In this document: in pieces, positions 43,091 through 49,734 of the stretch
Numbering within the stretch: position 1 is the first letter of the stretch
How the letters are laid out: every line of letters begins with the position of its first letter
DNA from: a bacterium YEK0313
GTDB taxonomy: Bacteria > Pseudomonadota > Alphaproteobacteria > Rhizobiales > Phreatobacteraceae
DNA length: 64,000 nucleotides
Direction: 5' to 3'
NCBI GenBank assembly: GCA_000751295.2
Contig: CCMO02000001.1
Span: 2,963,501 to 3,027,500, forward strand
The notes under the pieces: generated by a model
Database searches by the model: none
What the model was told of the DNA's origin: nothing
Seen by the model: the letters and a program-made list of their open reading frames with translations, nothing else
Program-made: the position numbers and the translations under genes

Positions 43091-43094
43091 GGTT

Positions 43095-43312
43095 TCAACT
43101 ATGGCCTTGCAGCGCGGCCCACTGGCGACCGTCGAGCGGCGCGAGCGCCGTCTCGACCGCTTGCCGCCCCGCCTCCAGGGTGCGCCCGCGCAGATCCGCT
43201 CCGCCGGCGTCAGCGACAGCGGAACCTGGCGGCGTCGGCCCCGCGCTGGCGCGCCATCAGGCCTGCGGTCACCAGGCGATCGGCCGCGCGCACCACCACG
43301 ATGAGCCGTTCA
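43095..43312 (-). pseudogene. MarR-family regulator, C-terminal remnant
   Basis: Pieces in two or three frames read ERLIVVVRAADRLVTAGLMARQRGAD, then RRQVPLSLTPAER, then DLRGRTLEAGRQAVETALAPLDGRQWAALQGHS-stop. Together these match the wing and C-terminal helices of MarR regulators (L-x-R-L-x-x-x-G-L-V-x-R ... D-x-R-x-x-x-x-x-L-T-x-x-G). The N-terminal half is gone, replaced by the toxin remnant next door. The stop lies 4 bp before the DMT pseudogene start. Confidence 0.65.
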
Positions 43313-43482
43313 CTCCGCGGAGCGGAACGGATTGACGACGATGAGGCCTTCTTCGAAAGCCATGCCGTGCTGCATGTCTTCGGACCATGGCCGATCGCAG
43401 CCGGCCTGGAGGGCGGCGGCGGCAATCATGGCGAGCGTAAGCCCGGCCTCATGCCGACTGTCCCCCATTTGGCAACCTGCAT
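43310..43482 (-). pseudogene. Deleted copy of an AbrB-antitoxin/VapC-toxin locus
   Basis: It starts MQVAKWG (ATG 43482), identical to the first residues of the intact antitoxin at 45193, then jumps into toxin sequence: HEAGLTLA, a deletion of about ten codons, and MIAAAALQAGCDRPWSEDMQHGMAFEEGLIVVNPFRSAE-stop. The intact toxin at 44566 reads HQTGLALA ... MIAAAALHAGCDRLWSEDMQHGM. One deletion removed most of the antitoxin and the toxin N-terminus, and a second removed the ERHGLSTYDA-equivalent with the last catalytic Asp. Non-functional. Confidence 0.82.
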
Positions 43483-43491
43483 CGGTATCTC

Positions 43492-43525
43492 CGTGGATAT
43501 ACGAAGCCTATAATGTCTATCCACG
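43492..43525. promoter_or_regulatory. Relic operator of the deleted toxin-antitoxin copy
   Basis: CGTGGATATAC (43492-43502) and GTCTATCCACG (43515-43525) form an 11-bp inverted repeat with one mismatch, 9 bp upstream of the MQVAKWG start. Same layout and spacer (12 bp) as the intact operator at 45203-45238. Confidence 0.7.
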
Positions 43526-43563
43526 AGCCGCCTGACGCGAGGAAAGGCTTGTCCCGCCGGCGG

Positions 43564-44442
43564 TCAGCGCAGCGTCCGCTGGAGAAAGTCGCGGACCAGC
43601 GGCAGCGCCGCGTCGAAATGCGTCTCCAGGAGCCAGTGCCCGGCGCCGTCGAGGAGATGCAGCTCGGCCTCCGGCAGGTCGCGGCGATAGGCGCGGGCGG
43701 CCTCCGCCGGCATGTAGCCGTCCTCCGGGCCCCAGACGATCAGGGTCGGCGGGCGATGCGCGCGCAGATAGGCCTGGTAGAGCGGGAACCAGGCGAGGTT
43801 CTGTTCCAGCTTTTCCATCAGACCGACGGCGACCGCCCGCCGCCGTGGCGTGTCCATCAGCGGCCAGTGCAGTTTCCAGAGGTCCGGCGGCACGCGGGCG
43901 GCGACCTGCTCGGACACTTCGCCGACAAACTCCTCGCGGAAGCCGTCCTCGCTCACCGCCGCCTCGAGCACGCGGTGCCTTGCCTCGGTCTTGTCTGCCC
44001 ACCAGGCCTTGATCGCCTGATATTTCGGCCCGAGCGCGTCTTCGTAGATATCGCCGTTCTGGATGATCAGCGCCGCGATCCGTCCGGGATGGGCAATGGC
44101 GTGCCGCAGCCCGATCTGCGAGCCATAGTCGTGCAGCCAGAGGGCGTAGCGCTCGAGACGCAAGGCGTCGGCCACCGCGGCGAGCACCTCCGCATAGGCG
44201 TCGAAATCGTAGGCGAAGGCGACGGGCTCGGGCGTCGCGCTGTAGCCGAAGCCGGGAAAGTCGAAGGCGACCGTGCGCCAGCGGTCGGCGAGCGCCGGCA
44301 TCAGGCGGCGGAACTGAAACGACGAGCAGGGATAGCCGTGCGGCAGCAGAAGAACCGGCGCCTCGCGCGGCCCTGCTTCGCGCAGGAACAGGCTGTGGCC
44401 GCCGATCTCGGCATGGCGATGCGTCACGGAATGCTCGGACAT
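43564..44442 (-). CDS. Alpha/beta hydrolase, epoxide hydrolase / haloalkane dehalogenase type
   Basis: 292 residues. LLLPHGYPCSSFQFRRLMPAL at 31-51 supplies the oxyanion motif H-G-x-P. The nucleophile elbow LWLHDYGS has Asp105 rather than Ser, as in epoxide hydrolases and dehalogenases. The acid lies in VWGPEDGYMP and the catalytic His in LLDGAGHWLLETH. ATG 44442 has GAGGTG 6 bp upstream; a GTG 9 bp earlier is less likely. It is intact and sits between the ruined and intact toxin-antitoxin copies. Confidence 0.87.
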   Translation of the reverse strand: MSEHSVTHRHAEIGGHSLFLREAGPREAPVLLLPHGYPCSSFQFRRLMPALADRWRTVAFDFPGFGYSATPEPVAFAYDFDAYAEVLAAVADALRLERYALWLHDYGSQIGLRHAIAHPGRIAALIIQNGDIYEDALGPKYQAIKAWWADKTEARHRVLEAAVSEDGFREEFVGEVSEQVAARVPPDLWKLHWPLMDTPRRRAVAVGLMEKLEQNLAWFPLYQAYLRAHRPPTLIVWGPEDGYMPAEAARAYRRDLPEAELHLLDGAGHWLLETHFDAALPLVRDFLQRTLR

Positions 44443-44565
44443 ACCAATCACCTCGCGCTTCGAATGGGCTAAACGCCGCGCGACGGTGCCGGGTTTCTCG
44501 ATGCAGCGCGGGGTCGCGGTGCGGCAAACGGCCGCCGACCGGGCGAAGGGACGGGCGCGAGACGC

Positions 44566-44973
44566 TCAATCGGCCGCGCGGAACGGATTGACGATGCGGA
44601 GGCCCTCGTCGAGCACCATGCCGTGCTGCATGTCTTCGGACCACAGCCGGTCGCAGCCGGCGTGAAGCGCCGCCGCGGCAATCATGGCGTCATAGGTGGA
44701 AAGGCCATGGCGCTCGGCGAGCGCGAGACCGGTCTGATGCGTTTCGATCGTGATCGGATGCACCGTCAGCAGGCCGCGCAAGGTGTCGAGAAATCCGTGC
44801 AGCTCGGACCAGGACAAATGCATCTTGCGACGCCCAACATTCGCGAGCTCGTTCAACACCTGGACGCTGATCGCGCCGCCGTCTGCGAGAATCGCTTCCG
44901 CCTTGTCCGCCTTTTCCGTATCGCCCGATGCCAGGTAGATCAGGACATTGGTGTCGAAGAAGCTACCGGGCAT
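44566..44973 (-). CDS. vapC: VapC-family PIN-domain toxin
   Basis: 135 residues. PIN ribonuclease with its acidic residues in place: Asp7 (SFFDTNVLIY), Glu42 (LNELANVG) and Asp95 (LSTYDAMIAAAA). It probably cleaves tRNA or other RNA when its antitoxin is lost. The start overlaps the AbrB-type antitoxin by 11 bp. A deleted paralogous locus lies 1.1 kb downstream. Confidence 0.9.
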   Translation of the reverse strand: MPGSFFDTNVLIYLASGDTEKADKAEAILADGGAISVQVLNELANVGRRKMHLSWSELHGFLDTLRGLLTVHPITIETHQTGLALAERHGLSTYDAMIAAAALHAGCDRLWSEDMQHGMVLDEGLRIVNPFRAAD

Positions 44974-45193
44974 TGGCCTCGTCCCGGTCGAAAGTGAAAT
45001 CGGCTGGAAGACGTCCGCGATAGGCCCGCAGCCGCTTCAACAGATCCGCGCGTCCGGGCTTGCGCGCTATGCCAAAGGTTCTGGCATCGGCGACGTGAAT
45101 CTCGATTTCATCCCCTTCCTTCAACCGCAACGCCTCGACCACTGCGGCGGGCAGGCGGACAGCCAGGCTGTTGCCCCATTTGGCGACCTGCAT
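44963..45193 (-). CDS. AbrB/MazE-family antitoxin
   Basis: 76 residues. The swapped-hairpin AbrB fold is evident: MQVAKWGNSLAVRLPAAVVEALRLKEGDEIEIHV (residues 1-34), followed by a basic tail that contacts the toxin. It binds its promoter and neutralises the PIN toxin. ATG 45193 has GGAG upstream. The next 45 bp contain a perfect 12-bp inverted repeat, most likely the operator. Confidence 0.9.
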   Translation of the reverse strand: MQVAKWGNSLAVRLPAAVVEALRLKEGDEIEIHVADARTFGIARKPGRADLLKRLRAYRGRLPADFTFDRDEANAR

Positions 45194-45202
45194 GGGTTTG
45201 CT

Positions 45203-45238
45203 CCATGGATATACGGAAGACAAAATGTATATCCATGG
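45203..45238. promoter_or_regulatory. Perfect 12-bp inverted repeat, operator of the AbrB/VapC operon
   Basis: CCATGGATATAC (45203-45214) and GTATATCCATGG (45227-45238), spacer 12 bp, immediately upstream of the antitoxin gene. AbrB-type antitoxin-toxin complexes bind such palindromes to repress their own operon. The decayed paralogue keeps the same element with one mismatch, which supports function. Confidence 0.8.
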
Positions 45239-45288
45239 CCTGTCGTATGCAAGATGTCGGGCCGGTACCGGCAGAGAGCCGTGCCCGA

Positions 45289-46242
45289 TCAGCCGCGCGT
45301 CTTCTTGGCCCGGCGCTCCCGCGCGACGGGCTCGCCGGCAAGGTCCGGCGTCTCCGCCAGCCGGCGCAGGAGATCGCGCGTCGCGGGGCTGAGATAGCCA
45401 CCGCGCCGGACCACGGTGTGGACCGGATTGGCCGCCTTGAGATCGGCCACCGGAATGAGGCTGAGCGAACCGAGGCGGCGCTCCTCGGCGATCGCGCTCT
45501 GCGGCAGCAGGGCGATGCCGAAGCCGGCTTCCACCATGCGCTTCATCGCGTTGAGGCTGTCGACCGGGGTCCAGCCGATGGCGCCGATGCCGCGCGCCTG
45601 GAACTGGGCGAAGATATTGTCGGCGAAGGTCTCGCGCTGCTCATAGGCGTTGCGGAAGGCGAACCAGCGCTCGCCGGCGAGCGCGGCCAGCGTCGCCTGC
45701 CGGCGGCCGGCGAGCGGGTGGTCGGCGGCGCAGGCGACCGTCATGGTCTCGGCGCCGATCCGCTCGCAGACGAGATCGGGCGAGAGATCGGCGAGGTAGC
45801 GCAGGCCGATCATCGCCTCGCCGTGCCGGATCATGTCGCTCACCTCGGCGCTGTTGGCCGTGCCGACGACCAGGTCCACCGCCGGATGGTCGGCGGCAAA
45901 GCGCCGGAGCACGGCGGTGAGGTTGGTGCCGGCCAGCGTGCCGACGGCAACGAGGGCGACGCGGCCGGCGGGCCGGTCGCGCAGCGACGCTATCGCGCTT
46001 TCGGCATCGCGCAGCGCCGCCAGCACGCGTTCGGCATGGGGCAGCAGCGCGCGGCCGGCCTCGCTCAGCACCACGCCGCCGGCCGCGCGCTCGAACACCG
46101 GCACGCCGAGCTGGTCCTCCAGCAGCGCGATGCGCCGGCTGATCGCCGGCTGCGACCGGCCGAGCCGCTCGGCCGCACTGGAAAAGCCGCCGGCCTGGTG
46201 AATGGTGACGAAGGTGAGCAGGGCGTCGCTGTCCATGGCCAT
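45289..46242 (-). CDS. LysR-family transcriptional regulator
   Basis: 317 residues. HTH at 5-65 (LLTFVTIHQAGGFSSAAERLGRSQPAISRRIALLEDQLGVPVFERAAGG) and a periplasmic-binding-protein-like effector domain (GRVALVAVGTLAGTNLTAVLRRFAADHPAVDLVVG). Divergent from the PEP-mutase-family gene at 46339, its likely target, with a 96-bp shared promoter region. The Arg/Lys-rich tail ends KKTRG. Confidence 0.9.
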   Translation of the reverse strand: MAMDSDALLTFVTIHQAGGFSSAAERLGRSQPAISRRIALLEDQLGVPVFERAAGGVVLSEAGRALLPHAERVLAALRDAESAIASLRDRPAGRVALVAVGTLAGTNLTAVLRRFAADHPAVDLVVGTANSAEVSDMIRHGEAMIGLRYLADLSPDLVCERIGAETMTVACAADHPLAGRRQATLAALAGERWFAFRNAYEQRETFADNIFAQFQARGIGAIGWTPVDSLNAMKRMVEAGFGIALLPQSAIAEERRLGSLSLIPVADLKAANPVHTVVRRGGYLSPATRDLLRRLAETPDLAGEPVARERRAKKTRG

Positions 46243-46338
46243 GCAAAAAGCTGATCGGCTTCAGAGAAATTATGCCTTGGACAGATGGCGGCGCAAGCGC
46301 CATCGATGGGGCCGGGCATACCGGAAGGGAGAGAGGCC

Positions 46339-47196
46339 ATGCCGTTGGACGGGAACGATGCCGCCGGCGCCTTCAGGGCGCTGCATGCCGCAAGCCGCGG
46401 TTTCATCATGCCCAATGCCTGGGACGCCGGCAGCGCCGCGGTGCTGGCCGCGGCCGGCTTTCCGGCGATCGCCACGACCAGCGCCGGCATCGCCTTCGCG
46501 CTCGCCCGCCAGGACTACGGCGTGACCGATGCCGCGCGCGCCGTGCCGCGCGAGGCGATGTTCCGCTGCATGCGCGGCATCGTCGAGGCGGTGGCCGTGC
46601 CGGTGAACGGCGACCTCGAGGCGGGCTATGGCGACAGCCCGGAGGCGGTCGCCGAGACCATCGCCATGGCGATCGATGCCGGTCTCGCCGGCGGCAATAT
46701 CGAGGACAAGGTCCCGGGCCGTCAGGCCCTCTACGACGAAGGCCTGGCGGTCGAGCGCATCGCCGCGGCGCGGTCGGTGATCGCCGCGCGCGGCAGCGCC
46801 TTCGTGCTCACCGCGCGCAGCGACGCGCTGCTGCTGGCGGGCAGGCCGGGCCTCGCCGAGGGCATTGCCCGGTGCAAGCGCTATCGTGCCGCCGGCGCCG
46901 ACTGCCTCTACATGCCGGGCGCCGTCGACCTCGAGACCGTCGGCCGCCTGGTCCGCGCGATCGACGGGCCGATCAATGTCGTGATGGGGCTCGGCACGAA
47001 CGAGGGCAATGCGCACGACCTGATCGCGGCCGGCGTCCGCCGCATCAGCCTCGGCGGCACCATCGCCCGCGCCGCGCTCGGCCTCGTCAAGCGTGCGGCC
47101 GCGGAACTGCGCGAAACGGGCACGCTCGGTTTCGCCGAGGGCCAGATGCCGGGCGCCGAGCTCAATGCGCTGTTTGCCCGAACGCCGGGAGCGTGA
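46339..47196 (+). CDS. Isocitrate lyase / PEP mutase family protein
   Basis: 285 residues. The barrel superfamily motifs are MPNAWDAGSAAVLAAAGFPAIATTSAG at about 27-53, NGDLEAGYGDSPEAV (metal-binding Asp/Glu) near 93, GGNIEDKVPG near 119, and a C-terminal VVMGLGTNEG. The K-K-C-G-H catalytic loop of true isocitrate lyases is absent, so this is closer to oxaloacetate decarboxylase or carboxyvinyl-phosphonate-type lyases. The ATG at 46339 follows GGAAGGGAGAGAGG. Likely controlled by the divergent LysR protein. Confidence 0.85.
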   Translation: MPLDGNDAAGAFRALHAASRGFIMPNAWDAGSAAVLAAAGFPAIATTSAGIAFALARQDYGVTDAARAVPREAMFRCMRGIVEAVAVPVNGDLEAGYGDSPEAVAETIAMAIDAGLAGGNIEDKVPGRQALYDEGLAVERIAAARSVIAARGSAFVLTARSDALLLAGRPGLAEGIARCKRYRAAGADCLYMPGAVDLETVGRLVRAIDGPINVVMGLGTNEGNAHDLIAAGVRRISLGGTIARAALGLVKRAAAELRETGTLGFAEGQMPGAELNALFARTPGA

Positions 47197-47284
47197 GGCC
47201 GGGTGCGGTTTCGCGTGGCGAAGCGCCGTGCCAGCCGCCTCAATCCGTCGCCGGCGCCGGCCGCAGGTCCGGAGACCTGGCGGC

Positions 47285-47848
47285 TCAGCGCACGAACAGG
47301 GCGGCGATATCGTCGATCGCCGCCGAATCGACGGCGCCGTCGCGGGCGTTCATCGCCCGCGCCTCGCCGAGATAGGCCCAATAGAGGAACGTCGCCCGCC
47401 CGAGCGCCGTCCTGCTGTCGAGGCCGGCTGCGGCGAGCTCCCCGCAAATGTAGGAGATGCGGCGCTCGTCGACCGCCGCGACCATGGCGGCGACGGCCGG
47501 GTCCTCGACCGCCCAGGCGCGGATCGCCGCTTCCGCCGCGAAGGCCCGGCCGGCGTCGGCAAGGCCGGGCCGCGTCACGAAGGCGCTGCGCAGCAGGGCC
47601 TTGAGCCGGCCTGGGCCGGCGGGCGCGGCGTCGATCCGCGCGATCACCTGTTCGGTCGCCTCGTCGAGCCAGGCCTTGAGGAGCCGGTCGCGGAAGTCGC
47701 CGATGTCGCGGAAATGCCAATAGAAGCTGCCGCGCGACACATGGAGGCCGGCCGCCATGGCGCCGACCCTCAGGGCGTTCGGGCCGCGGCGGGCGAGCGT
47801 GTCGAGGCCATGGGCAATCCAGTCGGCCGGGGTCAGGCGGTCGGTCAT
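47285..47848 (-). CDS. TetR-family transcriptional regulator
   Basis: 187 residues. The HTH lies at 5-50 (WIAHGLDTLARRGPNALRVGAMAAGLHVSRGSFYWHFRDIGDFRDRLLKAW), and the ligand domain resembles TetR C-terminal helices. ATG 47848 is the family-consistent start. Two palindromes and a sigma70-like promoter lie in the 86-bp gap to the divergent membrane-protein gene. Confidence 0.9.
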   Translation of the reverse strand: MTDRLTPADWIAHGLDTLARRGPNALRVGAMAAGLHVSRGSFYWHFRDIGDFRDRLLKAWLDEATEQVIARIDAAPAGPGRLKALLRSAFVTRPGLADAGRAFAAEAAIRAWAVEDPAVAAMVAAVDERRISYICGELAAAGLDSRTALGRATFLYWAYLGEARAMNARDGAVDSAAIDDIAALFVR

Positions 47849-47857
47849 GGCGTTACC

Positions 47858-47871
47858 ATACACAGGTGTAT
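47858..47871. promoter_or_regulatory. TetR operator candidate 1
   Basis: ATACAC-AG-GTGTAT, a perfect 6-bp-arm palindrome just upstream of the TetR start and abutting the -35 box of the divergent promoter. Confidence 0.6.
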
Positions 47872-47899
47872 TGACGGTTGCCATGGCGGCGCGCATAAG
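47871..47899 (+). promoter_or_regulatory. Sigma70-type promoter for the divergent membrane protein
   Basis: -35 TTGACG (47871-47876), 17-bp spacer, -10 CATAAG (47894-47899). It is flanked on both sides by TetR-type palindromes, so the regulator would block it. Confidence 0.55.
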
Positions 47900-47901
47900 A
47901 T

Positions 47902-47919
47902 CCATACACATATGTATGG
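47902..47919. promoter_or_regulatory. TetR operator candidate 2
   Basis: CCATACA-CATA-TGTATGG, 7-bp perfect arms, covering the expected transcription start of the membrane-protein gene. Confidence 0.65.
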
Positions 47920-47934
47920 TGAAGGGAGGAGCCC

Positions 47935-48315
47935 ATGACCCCGCAAGCCCTGGCGCTCGTTCTCGCCGGCCTCATCGGCAGCGCCGTCGCGCTCGTCCAT
48001 GGCTGGCTGACGCAGCGGCTGATGGTGGCGCCGATCGCCACGACCTTCCTTGCCGCCGAGCGCACGCCGCCGGCGCTGCGGCAGCTGGTGCCGGCGCTCC
48101 TGCAGTTCTCGACCTTCAACTGGTTCCTCGGCGGCCTGGCGCTGGTCGCCGCCGCGTTCTGGCTGCCGCCCGAGGCGCGGCTGCCGATCGGGATTCTCGT
48201 CGGCAGCTCCTACCTTTACGGCACGGTCTTCAACCTGCGGGCGACGCGCGGCCGACATCCCGGCTGGATGCTGCTCGCGGTCGCGCTCGCACTCATCGCC
48301 TATGGGGTGGCCTGA
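47935..48315 (+). CDS. Small four-helix membrane protein under TetR control
   Basis: 126 residues with four hydrophobic segments (about 5-23, 54-76, 82-100, 108-125) and little else. No motif places it in a named family with certainty. It starts 16 bp after operator candidate 2, with AGGGAGGAG upstream of the ATG. Its end overlaps the convergent MerR gene by 16 bp. The tight promoter arrangement makes it the likely target of the TetR repressor. Confidence 0.72.
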   Translation: MTPQALALVLAGLIGSAVALVHGWLTQRLMVAPIATTFLAAERTPPALRQLVPALLQFSTFNWFLGGLALVAAAFWLPPEARLPIGILVGSSYLYGTVFNLRATRGRHPGWMLLAVALALIAYGVA

Positions 48316-48794
48316 ATTTTCCGGCGCGGCCGGCGCGACCCGCCGCCGGCGCGCTCCGGCGGGCCGACCGGCACCGCCTCGAAGCGGCCGGCGGCGCTCG
48401 CCTTGAGAAGGCGGCGGAAGGTCGGGCAGTCCATGTGGTTCGGCGCCGGGCAGGCGGCGGCATGGCGCAGGCCGTCGCGCATGGCGCTCAGCCGGTCGAT
48501 CATCCGCTGCAGGTCGTCGGCCTTTTCGGTCAGCATCCGCCGGTCGATCCGGGGCAGGCCGTCGGGGGCGAACATCCGCCCGATATCGTCGAGCGAAAAG
48601 CCGGCGGCACGGCCGAGCCCGATCAGCGCCAGCCGGTCGATCACGGCCGGATCGAACAGGCGCTTCAGGCCGCGCCGGCCGATCGAGACGATCAGGCCCC
48701 TGGCCTCGTAGAAGCGCAGCGTCGAGGCCGGCAGGCCGGTCCGGCGCGCCAGCTGTGCGATGTCCAGGTCGCCGGTGACGATACGCCGCGCCAT
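48300..48794 (-). CDS. MerR-family transcriptional regulator
   Basis: 164 residues. MerR HTH: DIAQLARRTGLPASTLRFYEARGLIVSIGRRGLKRLFDPAVIDRLALI at 11-58, then the dimerisation coiled coil. A cysteine pair (CPAPNHMDC near 114-122) could sense metal or redox state. The C-terminal 25 residues are basic and low-complexity. Divergent from a SAM-dependent methyltransferase gene, which it may control. Confidence 0.87.
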   Translation of the reverse strand: MARRIVTGDLDIAQLARRTGLPASTLRFYEARGLIVSIGRRGLKRLFDPAVIDRLALIGLGRAAGFSLDDIGRMFAPDGLPRIDRRMLTEKADDLQRMIDRLSAMRDGLRHAAACPAPNHMDCPTFRRLLKASAAGRFEAVPVGPPERAGGGSRRPRRKIQATP

Positions 48795-48870
48795 GCTCTT
48801 GACCTCAAGCCGACTTCAACTTGCAAGGTGCCTTCCGCGCCACGGCTGCGCAAGCGACAAGGAGGCTCCC

Positions 48871-49719
48871 ATGAACGCCATCTGCTCCGCCAATGACGAC
48901 CAGGCCCAGCGCTGGAACGGTCTTGCCGGCCGGGCCTGGGTCGACATGCGTGCCGTGGTGGACGGCATGTTCCAGCCCATGGCCGATCTGCTGCTCGCGG
49001 CCGTCTCGGCCGCCGGGGCCCGGGCCGTGCTCGATGTCGGCTGTGGCACCGGCGCGGTCTCGCTCGGCATCGCCGCGCGGCTCGGCGCGGCCGGCCGGTG
49101 CCTCGGCATCGACATTTCCGCGCCGATGGTCGCCGCGGCGCAGGCGCGCGCGGCGCGGGACGGCCTCCAGGCGGCCTTCCTCAAGGCCGACGCCCAGACT
49201 TACGCCTTCGCGCCGGCGAGCTTCGACATGATCGTCTCGCGCCTTGGCGTCATGTTTTTCGACGATCCCGTTGCCGCGTTCGCCAATCTCCTGAAGGCGG
49301 CGCGGCCGGGGGCGCCGCTGCGCCTCATTGCCTGGCGCGGCGCCGACGACAATCCGTTCATGACGACGGCGGAACGGACCGCGGCGCCCCTGCTGCCCAG
49401 CCTGCCGCCGCGGCCGGCGGAAGGGCCCGGCCAGTTCGGCTTTGCCGATGCCGCCAGGGTCCGGCGCATTCTCGGGGTGGCGGGCTGGACCGCGGTCGAC
49501 ATCCAGCCGGTCGCATTCACCTGCACGCTGCCGGAGAGTGAGCTCGACCGCTATCTCATCCGGTTCGGCCCGCTCGGCCAGATCCTGCCGGGAATGCCGG
49601 AGGCGAGCCGGGCACCGATCGTCGCGGCCATGCATGCGGCTTTCGAGCCCTATCGCCACGGTTCCGATATCCGCTTCACCGCCGCCTGCTGGACGATCGG
49701 CGCCCGCGCGCCGGGTTGA
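48871..49719 (+). CDS. Class I SAM-dependent methyltransferase
   Basis: 282 residues from ATG 48871 (AAGGAGG 7 bp upstream). SAM-binding motif I is VLDVGCGTGAVSLGIAARL near 50-68, with GIDISAPMVAAAQARA and FDMIVSRLGVMFFDDP following. Substrate unknown. The 76 bp shared with the divergent MerR gene contain near-symmetric CTCAAG/CTTGCAAGG sequence that may serve as operator. Confidence 0.88.
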   Translation: MNAICSANDDQAQRWNGLAGRAWVDMRAVVDGMFQPMADLLLAAVSAAGARAVLDVGCGTGAVSLGIAARLGAAGRCLGIDISAPMVAAAQARAARDGLQAAFLKADAQTYAFAPASFDMIVSRLGVMFFDDPVAAFANLLKAARPGAPLRLIAWRGADDNPFMTTAERTAAPLLPSLPPRPAEGPGQFGFADAARVRRILGVAGWTAVDIQPVAFTCTLPESELDRYLIRFGPLGQILPGMPEASRAPIVAAMHAAFEPYRHGSDIRFTAACWTIGARAPG

Positions 49720-49734
49720 TCCGGCAAAGCTCCC

